From the NCBI GenBank assembly GCA_016893485.2, contig JAFEKX020000001.1:7891501-7955500 (forward strand): DNA of 64,000 nt, read 5' to 3'. Origin of the DNA: Streptomyces sp. P3. GTDB lineage: Bacteria > Actinomycetota > Actinomycetes > Streptomycetales > Streptomycetaceae. Both the position numbers and the translations under genes were made by a program. Shown here piece after piece: positions 20,801 through 31,295 of the stretch (positions within the stretch are counted from its first letter, which is position 1; the number at the start of each line of letters is the position of its first letter). The notes beneath the pieces were generated by a model. It searched no databases, was not told the DNA's origin, and saw only the letters and a list, made by a program, of their open reading frames with translations.

Positions 20801-22429
20801 CTCACCTTCGACCTGGGCAGTTCGAAGAAGGTGCAGTACATCGGGCTCAACCAGCGTGAGGACTCCGTGGCCTACGCCCGCTCCGACACCGAGCAGTCGG
20901 CACGGATCAAGGCGTACAAGGTGTACCTGAGCAACGACGGCACCACCTGGGGGAGTGCGGTCAAGACCGGTGAGGTGCCAAGCCGGCGCGGAATCCAGGG
21001 CATCGACCTCACCGCGGCCACCGCGCGATACGTCCGCCTCGAAGTCGACTCCACCTGGGCCGCCGCCACCGACACCACCCGCTACAAGCGACTGCGGATC
21101 GACGAGGCATGGATCGGCACGTCCTACGCGACCCCCGCGACAGCCTTCACCCCGATGTCGGACAACGGCCAGTCGCAGCGCCCCGCCATGGGCTGGAGCA
21201 GCTGGAGCTACGTCCGCCGCACGCCCACGGAGGCCAAGATCAAGGCCCAGGCGGACGCGCTGGTGGCGAGCGGCCTCAACAACCACGGCTTCGTGTACGT
21301 CAACCTCGACGACTTCTGGCAGAAGTGCGACGCGAACGGCTTCACCGTCGACTCCTACGGCCGCTGGGCCGTCGACCCGGCCAAGTTCCCGTCCGGGATC
21401 AAGGCGTTGGCCGACTACATCCACTCCAAGGGGCTGAAGTTCGGCTTCTACGTCACCCCGGGCATCGCCAAGAACGCGGTCACCGCGAACACGCCGATCG
21501 AGGGCACCTCGTACCGCGCGAAGGACATCGCGGACACGTCGAGGACGGAGAAGAACTACAACTGCAAGAACATGTACTACATCGACTACGGGAAGCCCGG
21601 CGCGCAGGAGTTCGTCGACTCGTGGGCGAAGCAGTTCGCTTCGTGGGGCGTCGACTACCTGAAGATCGACGGCGTGGGCAGTGCCGACCTCGCCGACGTG
21701 CAGGCCTGGGACAAGGCGTTGCGGGCGAGCGGACGGCCCATCAACTTCGCGCTCTCCAACAACCTTCCGATCGCGGACGCCGCCACCTGGCGTCAGTACG
21801 CGAACAGTTGGCGCACCCAGGGCGACGTGGAGTGCTACTGCGGGCCCGGCGCCAACGGCAGCGGTTACCCGCTCACCGACTGGTCGCACGTCTCCGCGCG
21901 CTTCAACACCGCCGCGTCCTGGCAGCCGTACGCCGGGCCGGGCGGCTGGAACGACCTGGACTCCCTGGAGGTCGGCAACGGCGACCAGGTGGGACTGACG
22001 GCCGACCAGCGGCGCTCGCACTTCACCCTGTGGGCGATGGCGGGCTCACCTCTGCTGCTCGGCACCGACCTCACCCACCTCGACACCGTCGACAAGGCGA
22101 TGCTCACCAACGACCGCCTCATCGGCGTCGACCAGGACGGCGTCGCCGCGGAACGCGTCGTGAACAGCGGCGTGAAGCAGGCCTGGAGCAAACGCGAGAG
22201 CAATGGCGCCTACGTGGTCGCGCTGTTCAACACCGGTACGTCCGGCAGCGCGACGGTCTCCGTGAACTGGTCGCAGGTCGGCTTCACCGGCACGGGCGAC
22301 GTCACCGACCTCTGGTCCGGCTCGCACAAGGGCACGATCGCGGACTCGTACAGCGCGACACTGCGGCCGGGCGAGACCCGTCTGATCCGTGTGAACCCGG
22401 TCAACAGCACCCTGAGAGGGCGGTCATGA
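17855..22429 (+). CDS. giant secreted fusion: GH28-like / GH29-like / F5_8C / GH27 (three frameshifts)
   Basis: Seen: about 1525 residues. GGAG sits eight bases before ATG 17855; a missing C in the next CCCCC run links it to RRSWAASVFFAFAVVLGLA, a signal peptide. Residues 45-505: beta-helix opening VYDVRDYGAKGDGSANDTPA, then ANDDALVFKS and LMFGSETCGD. Residues 530-950: alpha-fucosidase-like barrel, GGLFLHWGL and PDLGGFWIDNDN. Residues 955-1090: discoidin domain ending YKRLRIDEAWIG. Residues 1105-1430: GH27, RPAMGWSSWSYVRR, YLKIDGVG (nucleophile Asp), WNDLDSLEVGNG (acid/base Asp). A C-terminal beta-sandwich follows. Register steps near 18690 and 19590 fall inside domains; the GH28-to-GH29 junction itself is in one uninterrupted frame, so the fusion does not depend on repairing errors. 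The canonical GH28 GHG motif is absent. Confidence 0.8.
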
Positions 22430-24467
22430 AACGCGACAGAAGGCTCGCACGGGGCGCATGGGGGCTCTCCCTGGCCTCGCCCTGCCGCTCGCCGGGCTCA
22501 CCGGCGCCACCGCGCACGCGGCGAGCACCGACTACCAGGCCGAGGACGCCACCGTCGTCCAGGGCACCGTCGCCACCAACCACACCGGCTACACGGGCAC
22601 CGGCTTCGTCGACTACACCAACGTCACCGGTTCGTATGTGGAGTTCACGGTGAGCGCCGCGGCGACCGGCCCCGCGTCGGTCGCCCTGCGCTACGCCAAC
22701 GGCACCGCCGTGGACCGCCCATTGGACATCTCCGTCAACGGCACGGTCGTAGCGCCCGCCGTCTCCTTCCCGGCGACCGCCGACTGGAACACCTGGGCCA
22801 CGAAGACCGTGAACGTCCCGCTGACGGCCGGCACCGACAGGATCCGGGCGACCGCGACCACCGCGAACGGCGGCCCCAACCTCGACCGCATCAGCGTCGG
22901 CACCGCCACCGACGGCCAGGCCCCGACCCGTCCCGGCCAGCCGAGTTGCTCGGACATCGGCGAGGACGGCCTCACCCTGAACTGGGGCGCCTCGACCGAC
23001 AACGTGGGCGTCACGGCGTACGACCTCTACGAGCACGGCAACAAGATCGGTGAGGCGCCCGGGAGTTCGACGAGCAAGGCCCTCACCGGGCTGACCCCGA
23101 ACACCACCTACGACCTCACCGTCATCGCCCGGGACGCGGCCGGGAACACCTCCCCCGCCAGCCCGGTGGTCGACTGCACGACCACACCCAGCTCCGACAC
23201 CAACCCGCCCACCAGGCCCGGCACTCTGTCGAGCGCCGCCATCACGGCGAACACGGCCGACCTCGCCTGGGGCGCCTCCACCGACGACCGTGCGGTCGTC
23301 GCCTACGACATCCGCAGCGGGGACACCGTCTACAAGACGGTCACCACCGGCACCTCCACCACCCTCACCGGCCTCGCCTGCGACAGCCCGTACACGCTGG
23401 ATGTCGTGGCCCGCGACGCGGCCGGCAACGTCTCCGCGCCGAGCAACACCGTCACCTTCACCACGAAGGCCTGCGCGACCGACGGCGGTGTCCCCTCGTC
23501 GATCGCCACGCTCTCCAGCGGCTGGACCATCCCGTGGGGCACCTACTGGATGCCCGACGGCCAGAGCGCCCTCGTCACCGAGCGGGACGACTTCAAGGTC
23601 TGGAAGACCACCAAGGACGGCACCCGGACCCAGGTCGGCACGGTGCCGAACGCGGTGACCACCAACGGCGAGGGCGGCCTCCTCGGCGTCGCCGTCGACC
23701 CGAAGTGGGCCACCAACCACTACGTGTACTTCATGCACACCGCGTCCGAGGGCAACCGCGTCGTCCGCATGACGTACAACGGCACCACCCTCACCGACTA
23801 CACCGTCCTCCTCCAGGGCATCAAGAAGAACCGCTACCACAACGGCGGCCGCCTCGCGTTCGGACCCGACGGCTACCTCTACGTCTCCACCGGCGAGGCC
23901 CAGACCCCCGACCTCGCCCAGGACAAGACCTCCCTCAACGGCAAGATCCTGCGCATGACGACGGACGGCAAGCCGGCGCCCGGCAACCCGTTCGGCACCT
24001 ACGTCTACTCCTACGGCCACCGCAACCCGCAGGGCCTCGCTTTCGACCGCAACGGCCGCCTGTGGGAAGCCGAGTTCGGCAACAGCTCCAAGGACGAACT
24101 CAACCTCATCAAACCGGGCGCGAACTACGGCTGGCCCACCTGCGAAGGGACGTGCGGTGTCGCCGGCATGACCAACCCGAAGGCCACCTGGAACGTCAAC
24201 GAGGCCTCGCCCAGCGGGATCGCCATCGTCCGCAACGTCGTCTACATGGCATCCCTGCGCGGCGAACGCCTGTGGCGCATCCCGATCAACGGCGACACCG
24301 AGAACGTCGGCACCCCGACCGCGTACTACGTCGGCACGTACGGCCGGCTGCGCACCGTCACCAAGGTCCCCGGCGCCGACCAGCTGTGGCTGTCCACCAC
24401 CAACTGTGACAACAACGGCAATCAGCCCGTCGGCTCCGACAAGCTCTTCCGCGTCAACATCGGCTAG
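22426..24467 (+). CDS. secreted CBM35-FN3-FN3-PQQ-type sugar dehydrogenase (start-proximal frameshift)
   Basis: Seen: ATG 22426 overlaps the stop of the fusion gene as ATGA, so translation is coupled; one missing C near 22470 joins MKRDRRLARGAWGLSLA to LALPLAGLTGATAHA, a signal peptide. CBM35 (about residues 35-160) begins DYQAEDATVVQG; two FN3 domains (about 168-255 and 260-350) follow with NTTYDLTVIARDAAGNTS; then a beta-propeller of the glucose/sorbosone dehydrogenase type (about 360-680) with YHNGGRLAFGPDGYLYVSTG (catalytic His) and YSYGHRNPQGLAFD. Known: this fold oxidises sugars with PQQ; CBM35 often binds uronic acid or galactan residues, fitting the pectin context. Last gene of the operon; the convergent acyl-CoA ligase ends 12 bp away. 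Confidence 0.85.
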
Positions 24468-24479
24468 AAAGAAGGAAGT

Positions 24480-26305
24480 TCAGGCCCGGTACAGCGCCTC
24501 GACCTCGTTCGCGTACGTGTTCTCGATGGCCTTGCGCTTCAGCTTCAGGGACGGGGTCAGCAGACCGTGTTCCTCGGTGAACGGCTGGGCCAGTATCCGG
24601 AAGGTGCGGATCGACTCGGCCTGCGAGACCAGGGTGTTGGCGGCTACGACCGCGCGCCGCACCTCGGTCTCCAGGTCGGCGTCGCGCACCAGCTCGGCCG
24701 GGGACATCCGCGGCTTGCCGCGCATGGTGAGCCAGTGCTCGACAGCCTCGTGGTCGAGGGTGACGAGGGCGGCGATGTAGGGGCGGTCGTTGCCGACGAC
24801 GATGCACTGCGAGACCAGCGGATGGTCCCGCACCCGCTCCTCCAGCAGTCCGGGCGCGACGCTCTTGCCGCCGGAGGTCACCAGGATCTCCTTCTTGCGC
24901 CCGGTGATCGTGAGGTAGCCGTCCTCGTCGAGGGAGCCCAGGTCCCCGGTGGCGAGCCAGCCGTCGTGCAGTGTCTCGTCGGTCGCCTTCTGGTTGTTGA
25001 GGTACCCCTGGAAGACGTTGGGTCCGTTGAGCCAGATCTCGCCGTCGTCCGCGATGTGCACGGTGACGCCGGGGATGGCCTGGCCGACCGTGCCGTAGCG
25101 GGTGCGCTCGGGCGGATTCGCGGTCGCGGCGGCCGTCGACTCGGTGAGGCCGTAGCCCTCGTAGATCTGGACGCCCGCGCCCGCGAAGAACAGTCCGAGG
25201 CGACGGTCCATGGCCGACCCGCCGGACATGGCGTTGCGGATACGGCCGCCCATGGCGGCCCGCACCTTGGAGTAGACGAGTTTGTCGAAGAGCTGGTGCT
25301 GCATGCGCAGGCCGCCGACGGTCCGGGGCCGATGCCCCACGCCTTCCCCTCGACCGCGTCCGCGTACTTCACCGCGACCTCGACGGCCTTCTCGAACGGA
25401 CCGGACTTGCCGTCCTTCTCGGCCTTGCGGCGGGCCGCGTTGAAGACCTTCTCGAAGATGTACGGCACGGCCAGGATGAACGTCGGCTTGAAGGCGACGA
25501 GGTCCGGCAGCAGGGCGGCGGCGTTCAGCTGCGGCTGGTGGCCGAAACGGACCCCGCCGCGGATCGCCGCGACCTCCACCATCCGCCCGAAGACGTGCGC
25601 CAGCGGCAGGAACAGCAAGGTCGCCACCTCGTCGCCCCGCTTCGAGTGGAAGACCGACTCCCAGGAGTCGATGACCGTGTCCGCCTCGTACATGAAGTTG
25701 CCGTGCGAGATGACACAGCCCTTGGGTCTGCCCGTGGTGCCCGAGGTGTAGATGATCGTCGCCGTCGAGTCCGGGGTGACGGCCTGGCGGTGCCGGTGCA
25801 CCACCTCGTCCTCGATGTGCGCGCCGGCGTCGTACAGCTCCTGCACGGCGCCCGTGTCGAGCTGCCACAGCTGGTGCAGCGCGGGGAGCCGGTCGATGAC
25901 GGTGGCGATGGTCATCGCGTGGTCCTCGTGCTCGACCATGGCCGCCGAGACCTGCGCGTCGTGCAGCATCCAGAAGCACTGCTCGGCCGACGAGGTGGGG
26001 TAGATCGGCACCACCTGGGCGCCGATCGTCCACAGCGCGAAGTCGAACAGCGTCCACTCGTAGCGGGTGCGGGACATGATCGCGACCCGGTCGCCGAAGC
26101 GGACGCCCCGCGCGAGCAGACCCTTGGCGAGCGCGAGGACCTCGTCACGGAACTCGGCGGCGGTCACGTCCCGCCACTCGTCCTGCTCGTCCTTGCGGCC
26201 GAGGGAGACATGGAGGGGGTCGTCCTGGGCACGCTCGAAGACGACGTCGGCCAGACCGCCCACCGGCGGTGCCAACGCCAACGGAGGGTTGTTGAACTCG
26301 CGCAA
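24480..26305 (-). CDS. long-chain fatty-acid-CoA ligase (one frameshift)
   Basis: Seen: about 608 residues. IIYTSGTTGRPKGCVISHGN is the AMP-binding P-loop, YEGYGLTEST the second core motif, LHDGWLATGDLGSLDEDGY and GRKKEILVTSGGKSV the hinge, and SLKLKRKAI carries the C-terminal catalytic Lys. Register is lost near 25320, inside AWGIGPG, and one base restores it. Known: forms acyl-CoA from fatty acid, ATP and CoA; the length and MREFNNPPLA start match the large FadD15-type ligases of Streptomyces. It lies downstream of the DHA2 transporter on the same strand but 238 bp away, so probably separately transcribed. Confidence 0.92.
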
Positions 26306-26543
26306 ACCCCGCTCCCCGATCCTGTTGGCACTCCCCTACAGCGCGGTGAAAGCTACCCCACGGCGCAGAAGGGCGGGAGGGTGGGAATCCTGGAGGTTCG
26401 CGCGTCCGCACAGGTCAGCGGTGGAAAATGCCCGCACAAGGGGAAGGGCAGGACAGAAATCCTTACGGTTCCGTAGGTTTCGGGCCCGTAATCTCCACTG
26501 AATCTGTACGACCCGATTACCCCTGGCGTCCGGTCACCCGCCG

Positions 26544-28043
26544 TCACCCGCGCGCCGCCGTCTCCTCCGCACCCGGCGCCCGCACGGCCGGCCCCGGTGC
26601 CGCAGGCCGTTCCGCGCGCCCCGCCCTGACCAGGGCGAGCACCAGCGCGCCCGCCGCCGTCCCGACGAACCCGGCCGTCACGAGCGCCGAGTCGAGCCCC
26701 GACGCGAACGCGGCCCGCAGCGCGTGCTCCGAGAACGCCCCACGCAGCGCCCCGGCCCCACCGCCCGCCAACGCGTGCGCCGCGTCGTGCGGAAGGGTGT
26801 CCCGCATCCGCGAGGTGAGTACGGTCCCCGACACGGCGACGCCGAGTGCATACCCCAACTGTCGTACGGTATTCACGGCTCCGCCCGCCATCCCCGCGCG
26901 CTCCGCGGGCACCGCCGCGAGGGCCGCCCCCGCGATCCCGGGCGCCACCAGACCCGTACCGACGCCGACCAGGACCAGCCCCGGCACCAGCGTCGTCCAG
27001 TCCGAACCGGCGCCCAGGACGGCCTGGCAGAAGCAGCCCGTGCCGATCAGCAGCAGCCCGCCGCCGATGGTCAGCCGCGCCGGCACCCCGTGCAGCAGCT
27101 TCCCGGCGAGGACCGACACCACGACCGCCGCCCCCGTCAGCGGCAGCAGCGTCAGCCCGCCGCGCACCGGGCTCATCCCCAGCAGCGTCTGCATCCAGAT
27201 CGACAGATACGGCATCACGCCGAACGCCACCCCGTTGAAGGCGAGCGCCCCCGCCATCACGCCCACGAACGCGGGCTTCCGCAGCAGCGACAGATCGAGC
27301 AGTGGATGCGCCACCCGCCGCTCCACCAGCACGAAACAGACCAGCGCGAGCGCCGCGACCGCGAACGAACCGAGCGTCGCCGAAGCACCCCAGCCGTCCT
27401 CACCGGCCCGCACCACCGCATACGTCAGCCCGCCGGCGAACCCCGCGAACGCGACCGTGCCGAGCCAGTCGATGCGCATCCCGCGCGGCCCCCGCGACTC
27501 GGGCACCACCCGCAGCGTCAGCCACACCGCGGCGACGCTCACCGGCAGGTTCACGAAGAAGATCCACCGCCACCCCGGCCCCTCGGTGAGCACCCCGCCC
27601 AGCACCGGACCGACCGCGGCCGCCCCACCGCTGACCGCGCCCCACATCCCGAGCGCCACCGACCGCTGCCGCCCCCTGGTACACGGACCCGAGCAACGGC
27701 AGCGTCGTGGCGAGCATCGCCGCCGCCCCGACCCCCTGCACGGCCCGCGCGGCCACCAGCGCCCCGGCCCGTCCGCGAGCCCGCACAGCAGCGACGCCAC
27801 CGCGAACAGCACGACGCCCACCACATGCACCCGCCGCCGCCCCAGGATGTCGGCGGCGGCGCCGACTCCCAGCAGCAGCGCGGCCAGTGCCAGCGCGTAC
27901 CCGTCGACCACCCACTGCAGATCACTCAGCGACGCGTGCAACGACCGCGCCATGTCCGGCAGCGCGACGACCACGATCGTCACGTCGAGCAACAACATGA
28001 ACGTGCCCAGGCACACCGCCGTGAGCGGCCCCCATGTACGCAT
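26544..28043 (-). CDS. MFS efflux transporter, DHA2 (14-helix) family (two compensating frameshifts)
   Basis: Seen: 499 residues, about 14 hydrophobic segments. Motif C-like and motif A signals: LLDVTIVVVALPDMARSL (helix 1), GAAADILGRRRVHVVG (loop 2-3). Between about 27768 and 27672 the main frame reads Arg/Cys-rich nonsense, while the neighbouring frame reads GALVAARAVQGVGAAAMLAT then LPLLGSVYQG; two opposite register changes explain this. Known: proton-driven drug or metabolite export at the membrane. It is divergent from the Lrp-type regulator with about 108 bp between starts, the usual arrangement of an efflux pump and its regulator. Substrate unknown. Confidence 0.88.
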   Translation of the reverse strand: MRTWGPLTAVCLGTFMLLLDVTIVVVALPDMARSLHASLSDLQWVVDGYALALAALLLGVGAAADILGRRRVHVVGVVLFAVASLLCGLADGPGRWWPRGPCRGSGRRRCSPRRCRCSGPCTRGRQRSVALGMWGAVSGGAAAVGPVLGGVLTEGPGWRWIFFVNLPVSVAAVWLTLRVVPESRGPRGMRIDWLGTVAFAGFAGGLTYAVVRAGEDGWGASATLGSFAVAALALVCFVLVERRVAHPLLDLSLLRKPAFVGVMAGALAFNGVAFGVMPYLSIWMQTLLGMSPVRGGLTLLPLTGAAVVVSVLAGKLLHGVPARLTIGGGLLLIGTGCFCQAVLGAGSDWTTLVPGLVLVGVGTGLVAPGIAGAALAAVPAERAGMAGGAVNTVRQLGYALGVAVSGTVLTSRMRDTLPHDAAHALAGGGAGALRGAFSEHALRAAFASGLDSALVTAGFVGTAAGALVLALVRAGRAERPAAPGPAVRAPGAEETAARG

Positions 28044-28151
28044 TCCCTCAACTCCCCTGTCCGAGCTGTGCAGTGCTCCGTACGATGAGCCGCACGCGGA
28101 CGATCAGAGCGGTACGGGACGCCTCACCGCCGGAATCCGACAGGAGAAGCC

Positions 28152-29149
28152 GTGCTGCAGATGGAATCCGACACCTTCGACCTGCTGGACCTGCGCCTCC
28201 TGACCGCCCTGGAACTCAACGGCCGCGCCTCCTTCAGCCGCCTCGGCACGGTCCTCGGCGCCTCCGACCAGACCATCGCCCGCCGCTACCGCCGCCTCAC
28301 CGCCGAGGCGGGCCTCCGCGTCGTCGCCATCCGGGACGCCGAACGCCTCGGCCAGGACCAGTGGATGCTCCGCCTGCGCTGCGCCCCCGACAACGCCCTC
28401 AACATCGCCGACGCCCTCGCCCGACGCCCCGACACCGCCTGGATCGGCCTCGCCTCGGGCGGCACCGAGATCGTCTGCCTGACCCGCCCCCGCAGCCCCG
28501 GCGACTACGACGACCTCCTCCTCGGCAAACTCCCGCGCACCCCAGCGTCCTGGACATCCGCGCCCACCAGATGCTCCACCGCTTCTACGGCGGCCCCACC
28601 GGCTGGCTCCGCCGCTTCAGCCTCCTCACCGACGACCAGACGGCCGCGCTCCTCCCCGAACCGGCACCCGATCCCGGCCCCGCCCGCATCACCCCCGACG
28701 ACGAGCCCCTGATCGCCGCCCTCGAACGCGACGGCCGCGCCACCCACCCCGAACTCCAGCGCGCCACCGGCCGCTCCGAGTCCGCCGTCAAACGCCGTCT
28801 CGCCACACTGCTCGGCTCCGGCGCGCTGTACATCGACCTCGAGTACGACTTCGAGCTCTTCGGCTACTCCCGCGCCGCCGTCCTCTGGATCACCGCGACC
28901 CCGGCCGCCCTGCACTCGGTCGGCGAAGCCCTCGCCACCCACGACGAGATCGCCTACGCCTCCGCCACAGCCGGCCCGTCCAACATCGTGGTCACCGCCG
29001 TAGCGAAAGACACAGCGGGCCTCTACGCCTACCTCAGCGGCCCCCTGGGCCACCTGCCCGGCGTAACCCACGTAGAGGCGAGCCCGTTCCTCCGCAGGGT
29101 GAAACAACTGACCTACCGAACCCCCGCTGAAGCGCCGGGACCCTTGTAG
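28152..29149 (+). CDS. Lrp/AsnC-family regulator, duplicated (two-module) type (one frameshift)
   Basis: Seen: AGGAG five bases before GTG 28152; about 332 residues after repairing a -1 step near 28540. Two winged-helix modules are visible: LRLLTALELNGRASFSRLG (about 13-31) and EPLIAALERDGRATHPELQR (about 180-199), each followed by a ligand-binding-like RAM region, ending PGVTHVEASPFLRRVKQL. Known: double-length Lrp proteins occur in Streptomyces and act as DNA-binding regulators of neighbouring transport or amino acid genes. Divergent from the DHA2 pump, which it likely regulates. Confidence 0.85.
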
Positions 29150-29169
29150 TCACCGGGTCCGACACCCCC

Positions 29170-29206
29170 TTAGGGGCGCGGGGAACTGCGCGCCCAGCCA
29201 CGACGG
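29170..29206 (+). repeat. dispersed 37-bp intergenic repeat, copy 2
   Basis: Seen: begins TTAGGGGCGCGGGGAACTGC, matching the copy at 4305-4341 except for two bases. It sits between the convergent Lrp and LysR genes. Same orientation as copy 1. Confidence 0.75.
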
Positions 29207-29242
29207 CGCGGCAGACGAACTTCCACTCGACGCACCCCACCC

Positions 29243-30102
29243 TCAACCCCGCAGATGCAACCGATCCCCACCCGCGAGGATCGCCCGGCCAAAGCATCCG
29301 CCGCCCCCTGCGCGGAAACCCGCCGCCGCCCATGCACCAACACAAAATCCACCTCCCCCAACTCGGGCAACCCCACCCGCTCAGGCACCCGCACCAGCCC
29401 CGGCGGCACCATCCCCGAGAGTGAGCCATCACCCCCAACCCCGCCCGCGCCGCAGCGATCAACCCGTTCAGACTCCCGCTGGTACACGCGATACGCCAAG
29501 CCCGCCCCTGCCGCTCCAACGCCTCCAACGCCAACGCCCGAGTGATCCCCGGCGGCGGATAGACGATCAGCGGCACAGGACGCTCCGCATCAAGACGGAG
29601 CCGCTCCGCCCCGATCCACACCAACTTGTCGTGCCAGACCAACTCCCCGGGAATCCTCGGCCCGCCGCTTGGCCAGCCAAGTCCAGCTTCCCCGCGGCCA
29701 GTTGCTCGTGCAGCGTCCCGGACAGTTCGACCGTCAGTTCAAGATCGACCTCGGGATGGTCGGAGCGAAACCCTCAAGGATCTCCGGCAACCGGGTCAGC
29801 ACGAAGTCCTCGGACGCCCCGAACCGCAGCCGCCCCCGCAACCGCGTCCCGGCGAAGAACGCCGACGCCTGCTCCTGCACCTCCAGCATCCGACGCGCGA
29901 ACCCGAGCATCGCCTCGCCGTCCTCGGTCAGCTCCACGGAATGCGTGTCCCGCGTGAACAGCTGCCGTCCCGTCGCGTCCTCCAGCCGCCGCACATGCTG
30001 GCTCACCGTGGACTGCCGCAGCCCGAGCCGCCGCGCGGCCTGCGTGAAACTCAGCGTTTGGGACACCGCGAGGAAGGTACGCAGGTGGGAGAGGTCGTAC
30101 AT
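29243..30102 (-). CDS. LysR-family transcriptional regulator (at least three frameshifts)
   Basis: Seen: winged helix MYDLSHLRTFLAVSQTLSFT then QAARRLGLRQSTVSQHVRRL (residues 1-60) is a textbook LysR N-terminus. After a step near 29760 the effector domain follows in other frames: ELTVELSGTLHEQLAAGKLD, DKLVWIGAERLRLDAERPVP, LIVYPPPGITRALALEALER, RIACTSGSLNGLIAAARAGL, then VPPGLVRVPERVGLPELGEV. The likely end is RAILAGGDRLHLRG with a stop at 29243, giving about 286 residues, the family norm. Known: LysR proteins regulate the divergent neighbour, here the SBF-type transporter starting 148 bp away. Effector unknown. Confidence 0.82.
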
Positions 30103-30249
30103 GCCCCCACGGTAACCGCTTATCGCACAACGTGATGGCAGTCAGAGCGGTATGACGGATTCCCGATCAAGAGACCGGAGAGGAGGATGGGGAGGGCACG
30201 AGTCCGCCCCGGACGACGGGACGGACGTACAGCGAGGTAGTGGAGCACA

Positions 30250-31295
30250 GTGAAACGCCTGCGACGGCCGAGCCGGATGCCGATCGACCCCTACATCCTG
30301 CTGCTGCTCGGAACGGTGGGCGTCGCCGCGCTCCTCCCGGCCAGAGGCACCGGCGCCGACATCGCCTCGGGCGCCTCCACGGCCGCGATCGCCTTCCTCT
30401 TCTTCCTCTACGGCACCCGGCTCTCGACACGCGAGGCCGTGGCGGGCTTCAAACACTGGCGGCTGCACACCACCGTCCTGGCCTGCACCTTCGTGGTCTT
30501 CCCGCTGCTGGGCCTGGCCGCCCGCGGGCTCGTCCCGGTGCTGCTGACGCACCCCTCTACCAGGGGCTGCTGTTCCTCACCCTCGTCCCGTCGACCGTCC
30601 AGTCGTCGATCGCCTTCACCTCGATCGCGCGCGGCAACGTGCCCGCCGCGATCTGCGCGGGCTCCTTCTCCTCGCTCGCCGGCATCATCGTCATCACCCC
30701 GCTCCTCGCGGCGGCACTCCTCGGCGGCAACGCGGGCGGATTCTCCGCCGACTCGCTCCTCAAGATCGTGCTGCAGCTCCTTGTGCCGTTCCTGGCAGGG
30801 CAGTTGCTGCGGCGCTGGATCGGCGGGTTCGTCACCCGGCACAAGAAGGTCCTCGGCTACGTCGACCGCGGCTCGATCCTCCTCGTCGTCTACACGGCGT
30901 TCAGCGAGGGCATGGTCCAGGGCATCTGGCACCAGGTCAGCGCGGTCCGCCTGGCCGGACTGCTCGCCGTCGAGGCCGTCCTGCTCGCCGTGATGCTCGC
31001 CCTGACCTGGTACGGCGGCAAGGCGCTGCGCTTCGACCGGGAGGACCGGATCGCCATCCAGTTCGCCGGGTCGAAGAAGTCCCTCGCGTCCGGACTGCCC
31101 ATGGCCAGCGTCCTGTTCGGCGCGCACGCCTCCCTCGCCGTGCTGCCGCTGATGCTCTTCCACCAGATGCAGCTGATGGTGTGCGCGGTCATCGCCAAGC
31201 GCCGCTCCCACGATCCGCTCCCGGAGGTCAGCGGGGCGGCGGCCCCAACCGCAGGGTCACGAACCGCGGTCGGTACAGCGACACGTTCCGGCTGA
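30250..31295 (+). CDS. SBF-like (bile acid:sodium symporter family) transporter (one frameshift)
   Basis: Seen: about 348 residues and nine to ten hydrophobic helices, e.g. PYILLLLGTVGVAALLPARG, AIAFLFFLYGTRLSTREA, LTLVPSTVQSSIAFTSIARG, ALTWYGGKALRFDREDRI and FAGSKKSLASGLPMASVLF. The -PSTVQSS- and -GSKKSLASG- signatures define the SBF_like (PF13593) branch. A -1 step near 30555 splits it. Known: cation-coupled uptake of organic anions; this branch has no settled substrate. Divergent from LysR, so probably its target. Its 3' end overlaps the convergent propeller gene by 68 bp; the true C-terminus may be shorter if a further error is present. Confidence 0.82.

Noticed and set aside
19325..22021. 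898-codon open frame on the minus strand across the fusion gene
   Set aside because: Antisense shadow of G/C-biased codons; no start signal and no family motifs, while the plus strand has clear domains.
27400..27915. Separate 171-residue protein on the minus strand inside the DHA2 gene
   Set aside because: Only the GALVAARAVQGVGAAAMLAT stretch is meaningful; it is the true reading of the transporter between two opposite frame steps.
29734..30102. 122-residue stand-alone DNA-binding protein
   Set aside because: It is the N-terminus of the LysR regulator; the effector domain continues in other frames.
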